This document shows positions 24,780 through 35,014 of a stretch of DNA of 64,000 nt, one piece after another. The DNA is from Piscicola geometra (taxonomy: Eukaryota; Annelida; Clitellata; Hirudinida; Piscicolidae). The number at the start of each line of letters is the position of its first letter. Within the stretch, counting starts at the first letter, position 1. The translations under genes were made by a program, and so were the position numbers. The notes under the pieces are model-generated. The model did not search any database and was not told the origin of the DNA. It saw only the letters and a list, made by a program, of their open reading frames with translations. The stretch lies in contig OX030961.1 in NCBI GenBank assembly GCA_943735955.1, positions 1,292,308-1,356,307 of the forward strand, in the 5' to 3' direction.

Positions 24780-25285
24780 AACAACAAAACAAATGTAGTT
24801 GTCTCAATAGCACTAAGATAACACCCATTACATAACTATGTTAGGCGCCAAAACGGTTGCCTTTTAAATTTGACAAGTTTTATACCATTTTATTCGTAAA
24901 TAACATATTTTTAAAATAATATTTTATTTAAACTAGTTTAGATTAATTATTTCTATTCATATTTGGGTAAATTTTGTATTTACGAGTTTTTATACATAAA
25001 TAGTTGTTTGTTATCAACCTGCCGGTGAGTTAAATTGATTAAATTTAACCATATATTGTGTCAATCAAAGACCGGTGAGTTGATTAAAACCTATTTAATT
25101 ATAACTTTTCTTTTTCCCATTATATTAATTTTTCTAACAAATCTAAAATCCTTTCCCATAGTTTCACCTAACATAACACTGATATTTTAGTCTCTAAACT
25201 ATTTTATTTTTATTATTATTATTGTTCTATCCTATGCAAATTTATTCAAAAGAATTCTTTTTACAATTTAATAATAACAATAATG
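24780..25285. other. AT-rich stretch without recognised features
   Basis: Contains two copies of GACC/TGCCGGTGAGTTAAATTGATT-like sequence near 25018 and 25070 but no gene or clear element end. Confidence 0.4.
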
Positions 25286-25289
25286 GGGA

Positions 25290-26920
25290 GCTTAGTGCAG
25301 AGGCTAGAGCGACCATCAACAGACTAGGAATGGCAAAGCACCGCCAGCATTGGCATTATCGTGGCAGACGAGGCGGAAAACTTGTAAAGGAACGCCAAAG
25401 CCGGCACGCTCTTAGAAGCCATGAGCCAGTTGTCCATGAGAAAGTTGATCGGCACAAATGTAAGAAGAGTGGGCCTTCAGTCGTGGTCTCTCCACAATAA
25501 GGTGGATGATGTTCTGGAGACCATGAAAGAGTACAAGATAGACGGACTGTTTCTGGTTGAAACTTGGCATGATCCTGAGTCAGTCTGTATCAGCCGACTG
25601 CGGCAGGAGGGCTTGGTAGTGGTCGAAAGATCAAGGCCTAGACTATCCAATACAGTAAACACGCTGCATACAAACCACGGGGGAGTTGCAGTCGTGGCTG
25701 ACTCTGGATTCTAGGTTGCACCATTGGACACAGAAGTTCAGTCCTCAACTCTTGAGCACCTTTGTGTCAGAATCACTTCTGGTTCAAGGGTGGTCATTGG
25801 TTTAGTTGTTTATCGAACAGGTTATGCTTCTAGCGTGTTCTTCAAGGATTTCAATGAAATCATGAGCACCTTGGCCACATACAGTGAAGAAGTATTAATT
25901 CTGGGAGATTTCAACTTCCACCTTGAAAATCCAAGTGATAACGATACTCAGACGTTTCAGAATATCCTGAGCTCTCATGGTTTCCAGTCATCAGTCAACC
26001 AACCAACCCATAGTCAAGGAGGGTGGCTTGATGTTGTTGCCTCGAGAAAGAGTCTTGAAGTTGACTGCATTGAGGTAGGCTTCTCTGACCACAAACTGTT
26101 GGTCTGGAAGTGTCAACTGGCCAAGCCTCCTCCTGTGTACAAAATAACTTCTAGTAGACGCTGGAAACTCTTGGATAGAACAGAGTTTGCTCAACAGGTC
26201 CGACTGTCTCCACTCTCGTCTAGCACTGACCTTGATGTAGATTCAGCCGCTGACCTCTACAGCTCCACTTTGACTAGCATTCTCGATAAGTTAATTCCTC
26301 TTAAGACTGTTAGAGTACACCAGAGGCCTTCGGACCCTTGGTTTGACCATGAGTGTCGCGCCTCTAAACGCCTTAAGAGAAGTCTCGAGAGAAGCTACAG
26401 TAAGTCAAAAAATGAGCAAGCACGTACTGCCTGGGTCAAGCAGTTGAAAGTTTACAAGAGTCTGTGCAGACGCAAGCAAGAGCAGTTCTGGAACTTGAAG
26501 CTCTCTCAGTCTAAAGGGAAGCCAGCTGACACCTGGAAACTCATCAATAGCATCGCGGGCAGAAGTAAGACGTCGTCAGTCTCAGGCATCAGTGCTGATG
26601 ACTATCACGCACACCTCACAGAGAATGTTGCGTCGGCGAGAAGGTCAATCAATGCCCAAGATGACCCAACATTTTCATTCTGCGAGCACGGGCTCAGTTT
26701 GATTGGGTTCAGCATAGTTGACGAAGAAGAAGTAGTAAGGGCTATTCAAGGGCTTCCGAATAAGCAGTGCTCGAATGACCCGGTTCCTACATGGCTGTTG
26801 AAGGAGATATCTGGAATAATTGCTCCTTTTTTAGTGAGCTAATTCAACAGGTCATTTTCGGCAGGCAGGGTTCCGAAGTCTTTCAAGTCGGCCTACATCA
26901 CGCCACTGCTCAAGAAGCCA
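25290..26920 (+). pseudogene. L2-like LINE ORF2: endonuclease and start of RT, 3' lost
   Basis: One frame with in-frame stops at 25712-25714 and 26840-26842. Endonuclease: LQSWSLHNKVDDVLETMK, DGLFLVETWHD, IGLVVYRTGY, VLILGDFNFHL and GFSDHKLLVWK. The linker has SDPWFDHECRASKRLKR and EQFWNLKLSQSKGKPADTWK. RT begins with CSNDPVPTWLLKEI and GRVPKSFKSAYITPLLKK, ending abruptly at 26920 in hAT-type sequence. Base composition is clearly GC-richer than the surroundings, as for a different LINE subfamily or a more recent arrival. Confidence 0.88.
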
Positions 26921-28200
26921 TTTTTAATCTTTTATTTTCTGTTCACATTTAAAATTTTTCAAAAAAATCTTTTTTCGCTTAGATAATTTTTCCATTTTTT
27001 CGGTCGATTTTAGTATTTTTATACAAATTTAGTTTAGGGTGAAAAGATAGTTAATACTTAAATTAAATTTTTTTATATTTAAAATAACTTGTAAAACGTT
27101 TTCAATGTTTTTAAAAATCAACGGTGCGTTTTCGCCACTTTGACGTATTATGATTTCATATGATTTTTAATAAGCCTAGTTATAGTTGTATATAGTTATT
27201 ATGAAAACAATTCAATTATTATTTTAATGTTAATGTATTATGAAATTTATACGATTAAAATTAAAAGTTAAATTTGGTAGATGAATGTTGATTTTTAAAT
27301 TTTGAAAAAAATTCCAAATCGCAAATGCTTCATTCTTGAATCTTTTATTGAAAAAATATAATTTTTAACCTCCTATAGATTGATTATAAAATAATAATAA
27401 AGATAACATTTGTCGTCAGTGTCGTCTTTGAAACAGCACGACAGTTTATGAATGTGCTGTTGTAATTCACGTTAAATAATTTACTTTGTTGTAATTAAAA
27501 TAATAATAATAATTATTATAACTAATAAAATCATGATTTCATCGAACTATTTGCAATTTAAATTTATTTCTGTTTTAATAAATGTGGTTTGAATAAATTT
27601 ATTTATGATTTTTTACGGCACAGAAGTATGGCGCACACTTCCCGCTCACGATGCGTTTTCGCAAAATTTTGCCCCATTAAAACTTATGAAATAATTGTTT
27701 TCATTTTGGCTTGAGTAATTATTATAACCATATAATGAAAATCTAAATGTGAAGTTCATGTTAACTTTTTTTCTAGGGTAGCGGCGGTAAATGGGCTAAA
27801 TAAAAACTACCAATTATAGTTGATAAAGAATTTAGATAGTTTATTTATGATACAAAAGAAAAAATACAAACTTAGTTGCATAGTATTCTTAGAGTTACGT
27901 CATCAGTTTGTGAAAATCTTTTCACCATTTCATTTACTGGAAGAAGTTTTTGGTAACAGATATTCTCAAACAAGCTTTGCAAACGACGAGCAGATAAAGT
28001 CGTCCTAAGATGAAGTTTAGATAATGCTCTTTCTGCATCTTATGAAGTAACTGGCAGAGTCAGAGCACCATCGAGCATATAATGCATCTCGGGCTGAAGG
28101 CTTGTGGCTCAAAAGAGTTCTTGCAGTGAGATCAGACTGGTCCGCACGTAAACTTGTTGATGTGATTTTGAGCTGTCTTTGCACAGTTTCAGCATCCCCA
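26921..28200 (-). mobile_element. hAT fragment of the CAGKGGCGCAACCAG family
   Basis: Matches the interior of the complete element at 55009-58497 in the same orientation, including TAGCGGCGGTAAATGGGCTA and the C-terminal transposase relic. On the minus strand at 27950-28180 that relic is the hAT dimerisation region, heavily decayed. Both ends of the element are missing, and the junction with the LINE at 26920 shows no target duplication. Confidence 0.7.
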
Positions 28201-28261
28201 AAAAAAGTGCCAAGTTGACAAAGTTGTCAAATAGGTTTTTAACTTTAGCGATTTGTTGCTC

Positions 28262-28535
28262 AGTTCAGGGATTTGCTAGAAAAGTGAAGTTTTCGAAATC
28301 ATATCATAGGATAGTTCAAAAATCACCAAATAAAAACCAAAACTGAATATTAAATTTAGTTTGTGCGCGAATTGACAAATACTATTTGACACAAAATGGC
28401 ACAACTTTCGGGGATTTGCTAGAGAAGTGAAATTTTTAAAATCATATCATAAGATAGTTCAAAAATAAGCGTTAGAAAACCAAAATTGAGTACTTAATTT
28501 AGTTAGTGTGCTATTGACAAAACAAAAAACACTCA
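28262..28535. repeat. tandem duplication of about 150 bp
   Basis: GGGATTTGCTAGA(A/G)AAGTGAA and AATCATATCATA(G/A)GATAGTTC appear at about 28269 and again at 28417, followed by TTAGTTTGTGCGCGAATTG and TTAGTTAGTGTGCTATTG. Two diverged units; no coding. Confidence 0.75.
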
Positions 28536-30515
28536 AAAATCACTCACTTTTGAAGAATATTTCTCTTAACACATGCGTTTTTCCTCATATATAGCCAGCC
28601 AAGATTATTTTCGGTTCTTCTATGAATAATTTGATGTAACCATATACTATATATCAGAGGTGCACAACCCGCGGCCCACCGGCCCGTTTGATGCGGCTCC
28701 CAGACAACTAGTCCATTTTGGCTATTTGCGGCCCTAACAGAATTTTAAATCGATGCAACCGCCCATCTCCTTTCAAGAGTACTGTTTGCACATCAATAAT
28801 ATAAAACGATTGAAACAACAACAACGAGCGATAATTTAGTTTACACGCTGGTTGTTTTAATTTAGTAAGAATGTCAAAGCGTAAAATCGATGTAGAAAAT
28901 CGTCAGTTTAATGAAGAATAAACAGAAAATTTTTTTATGCAGCATTTCAACGGAACAGCTTTGTGCCTAATTTTTCGCGAGTCCGTAACTGTAATGAAGG
29001 ACTACAATTGCAAAACACATTATGAAACCAAACACGCTGCTACGTTTGATGATGTGAAAGGCAAGGCTAGAAAAAATATTATTGATCAACTTGTAAAAAG
29101 ATTTTCATCTGAGCAAAATATTTTTACAAAAAAAGTTAATGAAAATAAGACTTTTGTTCGTGCCGGTTGTGCCGTAGCACAGATTATTGCGCGATCGTCT
29201 CGACCATTTACTGATGGTGATTTCGTCAAAGAATGCATGCAAGCCATTTGCAAAGAAGTCTGTCCTGAGAAAACAGACCTGTTCAACAAAGTGCCATTGT
29301 CACGGATGACATTCCAGCGCCGGGTGGTTGATTTACCCAACGACGTTTGTGAACAGTTGCGTGACAAGCTTGCCATTTGCAAGTATTTTTCAATTGCCTT
29401 AGATAAGAGCACGGATAACGTTAAAACAGCACAGCTTTTGGTTTTTGTTCGTGCGGTGGATGAGAATTGTAAATTAACTCAGAAATTAGCAGAAATGGCC
29501 TCTCTACGTGGACGTACGACTGGTGCAGATATTTTTGGAGAAGTGAAATCTGTTCTTGAAAACCTTAACGTTCAGTGGCCAAAGCTCTTTAGTGTTACTA
29601 CTGACGGTGCACCCGCCATGACTGGTTAATAATTAGGACTTGTTGCTCATCTGCGATCACATTTGCGAGATTTCGGAATTCCAACAGACATCATCCACGC
29701 ATACCACTGCATCATACATCAACAGTCACTGTGTACGCGAGTCATTAAGTTTGATAATGTTATGAAATTTGTTTTTAAATCAGTGAACTTCATACGAGCA
29801 AAAAAACTTAACCATCGACAATTCAGATAATTTCTTGAAAACATTGAGTCAGAATATCGTGACATACCATATCACACTGATGTAAGGTGGTTGAGTCAAG
29901 GAAAAGTTCAAACTAGGTTTGTTGATTTACGAAAGGAAATCTGTGAATTCCTTATTACCAAAGGCAAAGACACTGCTGTTTTTACAGACAAACAGTGGTT
30001 GGCAGACTTAGTATTTTTGACAGACATAACAGAAGACTTAAATAAATTGAATCTGCGTCTTCAAGGCAAAGATCACTACATCTTTTATATGTACCAAGAG
30101 CTGCTGTCATTCACCTTGAAGCTACGGCAGTTTTGTTCGAATCTGCAATCTGGTAATTTATGACATTTTCCCATTTGTTCAGCTTTTCAGAAGGAATGCC
30201 AATGTGACTTCAATAAATACCACGACAGTTGTGAAGCGTTACTGAAGGAATTTAATGAACGTTTTGATGCATTCAGGGAGCATAAGGATTTATTAAACTT
30301 CATCCGTGACTCTTTCTCTTGTGCTGTAGAATGCGTACCTGAGCAATGTCAGTTAGAAGTCATTGAACTTCAATGTTCACCAGAATTAAATTTTGCGTTT
30401 CAGCATAACTCCATTTTAACTTTTTATGGAAGTCTTAGTTCGGTTAAATATGGAGTGGTCAAAGATTTGGCTTGTCGAATCTTGTCTGAATTTGGCAGGA
30501 CATACGTGTGTGAAC

Positions 30516-31829
30516 CAGTGTTGTTCCAGTTAACTGTAACTGTAACTGAAATGGTAAATAAACTGAAAAATATGATTCAGTTAACTGTAACTTTATCTGT
30601 AACTGTAATTCAATGCATAACTGTAACTTTAAATGTAACTGTAATTCAATGCATAACTGTAACTGAAATAGAAACTGTAAAACAATAATACTAACTGAAT
30701 AGTAACTACAAAATATCTATTTAAAAAAGAGAAACGCTACAAGATAAAAACATTGGCGGATGCACGTTATTGAGCAATAATATGATTAATTTATTTTATT
30801 CTTCGAGTCCGATTACATTAATTTAGTGTTATACATAGTTAATTTTTTTTGACCAGTTGAATTATACAAATTTTTATAAAATGTTTAAAGTGAATTGCGG
30901 CAGAAAACAAGAAAATGCCGTTTATTTTATTTACGAAGCTTCATGCGAAAAAACTTTTTTGTCACAAAAGCCAATGTCAGGTTTCAGAAGAGGATGATAG
31001 TTATAAGGAGAATGTTACCAGGTAACACACTGTGTTGATAATTATTTAAGTATTTACATTTTTTAATATTATTTACCAAGTTATGAGCATAATTTAAAAG
31101 CCATTTAAATAATTTCAACTAAACAGTCGTAAATATAAGCAATTTCTATCATTTATATTCAGAGAAAATGATTTCTTTGATAAAAGATTGTAAGAACAAT
31201 GTAGAAGATCGAATTCGTAAAGATCTACAAACTGGGCATCGCGTTGTCCTTAGCATGGATTGCTGGACTAAGAAGGGTCTTAACCTTTCATGTCTTGGGA
31301 TCTCAGCATCCTTTTATAATCCATCAATGCTTCGTGCGATTCAGGTTCTGCTAAATGTTCATTCTGTGTCTCACCCACATACAGGAGAAATGTTAGCACT
31401 TAAATGATTGAGTACCCTAGATTATTAGCTTTTTTGCGCAAGACATTGTTTCAGCTCCCGCTTCACAAGCGTATGTGGAAAGGGTGTTTTAAGTGTGCGG
31501 AGACCTAACTGCAGGACAAAAAATCGCTTCAGCAAAAATCTGGAATTGAAGATATTTATGAAAATGAACAGCATATATTATGAATAATATATTTATATAT
31601 CTTCTAAATAATTTGACTTTTAAACATTAATTTGGGCTGTATTATAAATAAAAATTCATTTTTTCCATCTTGATTAACTGTAACTGTAACTAAAAAAATA
31701 ACTGAAACTGAAATAGTAACTGAAAAATTAAAATTTGCATAACTGTAACTTGAATAATAACTGAAATATTAAATTTTTCATAACTGTAACTTGAAATTAA
31801 ACTGAAAAATCCAAACTGGAAAATCACTG
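30516..31829 (+). mobile_element. second hAT nested inside the transposase
   Basis: GTGTGAAC at 30508-30515 and 31830-31837 is an exact 8-bp duplication. Ends are CAGTGTTGTTCCAGTTAAC and, inward from the right, CAGTGATTTTCCAGTTTGG. Both subterminal regions carry many TAACTGTAACT motifs. The interior retains scraps of its own transposase, so it is an internally deleted derivative. Confidence 0.9.
31168..31560 (+). pseudogene. hAT transposase scraps of the nested element
   Basis: 31168-31404 encodes RVVLSMDCWTKKGLNLSCLG and ISASFYNPSMLRAIQVL, the D-x-W-T/S catalytic-core signature of hAT enzymes. 31440-31555 encodes ASQAYVERVF, a stop, VCGDLTAGQK, the C-terminal dimerisation motif. The region between is deleted. 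Confidence 0.8.
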
Positions 31830-32259
31830 GTGTGAACAAACGTTTTCATTCATAAACACAAATAAAAATTAACGGAGATCATCTTTGACTAATGAAAATC
31901 TTTGTTCGATTTTGAGGCTTGCAACAACAGAACTCGAACCCAATATTGGCAATTTTGTTGTAACCATTCAGGCTCAACCTTCTCATTAAAACCCTAACAT
32001 TTAGTTATTCATACATTTTAAAATAACGTTATTTTTTTTAATGACATTTATTAAAAACTTGCATTCTTTGAGTTTTTTTTATATTCAGTTATTCATACAT
32101 GTTTAAATAACGTTATATTTTCATGACATTCATTAAAAATTTGCATTATTTGAGTTGTTTTATTGTGTCATCTATGTGCACGCTGATGCGGCCCTTGGCG
32201 CCCGGAACTCAGTAATTTTGGCCCTCAGGCTGAAAAAGGTTGTGCACCCCTGGTCTATA

Positions 32260-32485
32260 CTGTTCACAGCCTGACAGACGCAGGCCATTTACAATGGTTT
32301 TAAGAACCATGCTTTTTATTCGCCAATGGGACCACTCTACACGACGTACACATCTCTCAATGCATACGTCGCAAACACCGCATCAAATATACTAGGTATA
32401 TGATAGTTCATGGTTGCTTGTCAAGGATTCGAACAGGCAACCTTTAAGTTGCAAGTCCAACGTCTTCCATCAAAGCCATCCCCAC
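32260..32485. other. unassigned stretch
   Basis: No gene or clear repeat end seen between the GTF2IRD2-like hAT and the next hAT derivative. Confidence 0.35.
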
Positions 32486-33530
32486 TCCTTGTGTTACTTA
32501 TTTTGCATAGGGGGTTGTCAGGTGAACCAAAGGCTTCGAACATTAATTCAAGTTGTGCTACTATCAGTGGAATGGTTGCAGCGACTTAGGTTGAAAGATT
32601 TATCAAGTTGATGCTTGTGTGTCCAATAACGTCATGTACTGCATTGCGGCGTTTTAAGACTTGCTTGCGTGCAACTGATCTTTGGTTAGCAGCTGCCATC
32701 TTGGCAATGATTTTGTTAAATAGTTTGTCTTCTTATCTAATAATTTAGTTTTTTTCAATTTCAAATAATTATAGTAATCATAATTTATATCTTTTCTTGT
32801 TTTCTGGTTTTAAATTTATCTTGCTCTCGTAATTAAAATCTTCAACCAATAACTGTCTAACGGACTACAATAAAAACTTATTTTAAAAGGAAGAAGTGCC
32901 AAGGCCTCAAATTGAGCACTAATGCACAGTTTGCAAGAACCCACTGGCTACCTACTGCACAAGGCAGATGAGCTCTGCAGATGAAGGACAGACTGTTAGA
33001 ACGAATCTTCAATACATGACTGTGTTTATGAAGAAGTGCCAGGGCCTCAATTTGAACACCAGTGCACAGCTTGCAAGCACCCACTGGCTACTTACTTCAC
33101 AAGGCAAATGAGCTCTGCAGATGAAGGACAGACTGTCAGAACGAATCTTCTACACATGACTGTTTATGTCTATTATCTATTGAAAACTGACGTATTAGAC
33201 AATTAATACCTTACTTAGATGACCCTTCTTTAAAGATGTCCATATATTTAAAACTCATCACCTTCTTATTTAACTACTTCTATATCATTATTTACTTTTC
33301 GTACGGATCTGAAGACATATCTGTTTAACAAATTCATTTACCAGCGCTCTTGAATTTGAGGAAAGAGCGCTATAGAAATTTATTTGATTGATTGATTGAT
33401 TGAACTATGAAATAGTCTCGCTTAAATTCACTGGCCGTTTGTCATGGTAAGAGGCCAGGCAGAGAGTAATTTTATGTTATCTGAATATACACTTGTGCAA
33501 AAAAATAGCCATTGTATATTTTTTTATAAC
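32486..33530 (+). mobile_element. ZMYM1-like hAT derivative interrupted by an L2 derivative
   Basis: hAT pieces: TTGTGTTACTTATTTTGCAT (left end), CCAATAACGTCATGTACTGC and GACTTGCTTGCGTGCAACT up to about 32678, then CTCGCTTAAATTCACTGGCC and GTTATCTGAATATACACTTG from 33417. Between them sits an L2 derivative (32680-33410). Confidence 0.65.
32680..33410 (+). mobile_element. internally deleted L2 derivative
   Basis: 5' end as in the full L2 (TTGGTTAGCAGCTGCCATCT), 3' end as in the full L2 (CCAGCGCTCTTGAATTTGAG, GAGCGCTATAGAAATTTATT, (GATT)n). Most of ORF2 is replaced by a 138-bp tandem duplication (32889-33026 and 33030-33167) with GAAGAAGTGCCA(A/G)GGCCTCAA and GATGAAGGACAGACTGT, which resembles part of an RTE/L2 RT-region 'CALVLNLRPWHFF' frame on the minus strand. 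Confidence 0.75.
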
Positions 33531-33849
33531 TGAATCCCTTTTCAATTTTTATAAACTATTTGACTCAGAAATGAATGGAAAACAAGATGTTATAAAATTT
33601 ATTCAGATTCTTTCATTATCTTCAACTAGAGAAACTAAATAAAGTGGGAAAATAGCGAAAACTTAAATAAAAAACAAATAAAAATGTAGTTTTTTTGTTA
33701 AGTTTTAAATTTTAAGAATACATTTTGACTTTTTTTCCCATGTTTTTTACATGATATTATTTCGATATTTTCACTTTTGTTTCAGTTTCACTATTTATTA
33801 CATATTGAAAGAGTCGAAATAAATGTTTCTTAATCTTGTTCCTTATTCA

Positions 33850-34075
33850 TGCTTCCGAGTACAATTTCCAAAGTATCCCATTAATTTCAAGTGTTTGTTT
33901 TCACTTGCTGACAATGTAGCCAACAGCAAATTGTGATAAATTCAAATGCATCAAAATTTTAAATTCAATCTTTTTTAAATGCTTTAAAATATTAAACGGA
34001 ATTAATTGATAAACGCGTAAATGGAGGGTTGACTTAGATTAAAGGGGATACTTTGGAAATCGTACTCGAAAGCAT
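33850..34075. repeat. short inverted-repeat (foldback) element
   Basis: ATGCTTCCGAGTACAATTTC at about 33848 and its inverse, GAAATCGTACTCGAAAGCAT, at about 34054 form arms of at least 30 bp (AAAGTATCCC and GGGATACTTT continue inward). Related single arms lie at 5205 and 34620. Non-coding, MITE-like. Confidence 0.7.
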
Positions 34076-34179
34076 AGACAGAGCAATACAAAAACAGCTG
34101 ATGGCAATGTTTATTTATTTCTTGAATCAGCTGATTGTTGGTTTCTAACAATAACAAGAAGTGGCCGTATTATTTTAGA

Positions 34180-34375
34180 TTTCGGCAAACTATCCGAGGC
34201 GAGATATATCGTAAAATGATCAATAACTGAGGCTTCTTTTACTTCTTTTTTTTACATATTTTTTTAAAGTTATATGATAGTTCACGATATATATTTCGGC
34301 AAACTATCTGAGGCGAGATATATCGTAAAATGAACAATAAATTAGGCTTCTTTACTTCTTTTACGAATAATTTTT
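34180..34375. repeat. tandem duplication of about 108 bp
   Basis: TTTCGGCAAACTAT(C)CGAGGC and GCGAGATATATCGTAAAATG occur at about 34182 and again at 34290, each followed by AGGCTTCTTT(TA)ACTTC. No coding. Confidence 0.8.
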
Positions 34376-34758
34376 TGAGTAATTAATAATAATTTTACTC
34401 AGTATTGTCAAATCTGTTCACATTGAAATTAAAATTATTCACATTAAAATAAGTCAAAAGATCTGCGTGGTTTTTAACTCTCTAAACTAAACTAATAGAA
34501 AAAAAAATCTTATTAATTTAAAGTATTTTATTTTGCGTGTTAGCAATACCGTTTTATAACCATACAGCTATTTAAACATAGGAAATTTGTCTATGTCAAT
34601 CGTTAATCTCATTTGCATAAATTATGAGTACGATTTCCAAAGTAAACCGCGAGGTTTAGATCTTCGAAGCCATAAAACCAGCATCAGCCTTTTCCAATTT
34701 CCACTCTCTCAATGTAACTCCAACGTAAACTTTTTGACAAATTGAATAACTAAATTAA

Positions 34759-34764
34759 TTTATT
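34759..34764 (-). terminator. candidate poly(A) signal for EIF4E2
   Basis: AATAAA on the minus strand, about 95 bp downstream of the EIF4E2 stop codon, within GAATAAATTAATTTAG. Confidence 0.5.
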
Positions 34765-34858
34765 CAAGAAATCTATCCAAACCCTTCTCCACCATCAATC
34801 AATCCGCCACAATCAACCCATCAACCACAAGCAAGCATTCATCGCCACAAGCGACCCT

Positions 34859-35014
34859 TCAGTACTCCAACTCGGGTCTAATGCGGTTAGAGTGCGCCTT
34901 GTACTCCATGAACGTGTTGGCGGGAAGGTTCAGCACCCGCTTCATCGTGTCTCTGATTCGCGCCACTGTCACTTGGTCGTCTGCTGTTCTGTTCCATAAC
35001 GACACTGAGTCCAC
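34859..35014 (-). CDS. EIF4E2: EIF4E2 terminal exon
   Basis: 51 codons and TGA, acceptor GACCACCAG. Encodes VDSVSLWNRTADDQVTVARI, RDTMKRVLNLPANTFMEYKA and HSNRIRPELEY. It matches IWNKTASDQATTARIRDTLR of vertebrate 4EHP but lacks the longer vertebrate tail. Confidence 0.92.
   Translation of the reverse strand: MDSVSLWNRTADDQVTVARIRDTMKRVLNLPANTFMEYKAHSNRIRPELEY

Larger units (their letters stand above)
28872..31985 (+). pseudogene. hAT transposase, GTF2IRD2-like, interrupted
   Basis: Starts MSKRKIDVENRQFNEE then TAA. Continues with FRESVTVMKDYNCKTHYETK (zinc-finger remnant), FVRAGCAVAQIIARSSRPF, SIALDKSTDNVKTAQLLVFV, LFSVTTDGAPAMTG (acidic catalytic-core region), HCIIHQQSLC, DVRWLSQGKV and SAFQKECQCDFN. 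Four or more in-frame stops (near 28921, 29626, 29831 and 30161) break it. After the nested hAT it resumes at 31834 with CEQTFSFINTNK, the usual CE(Q/R)xFS(x) hAT dimerisation motif, and ends at about 31985. Confidence 0.88.
28655..32252 (+). mobile_element. hAT transposon, GTF2IRD2/SCAND3-like lineage
   Basis: Left terminus CAGAGGTGCACAACCCGCGG, right terminus read inward CAGGGGTGCACAACC; the GCGGCCC motifs behind each end are typical of this lineage. The flanking 8 bases (CTATATAT and GTCTATAC) do not match well, so the duplication has decayed or the ends are slightly off. It carries one transposase gene and a second hAT inserted at 30516-31829. Confidence 0.85.

Noticed and set aside
25421..26842. 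A host gene at 25.4-26.8 kb (GC-richer, long frame)
   Set aside because: Motifs ETWHD, ILGDFNFHL and SDPWFDHECRASKR identify LINE endonuclease and linker; two in-frame stops and a truncated RT.
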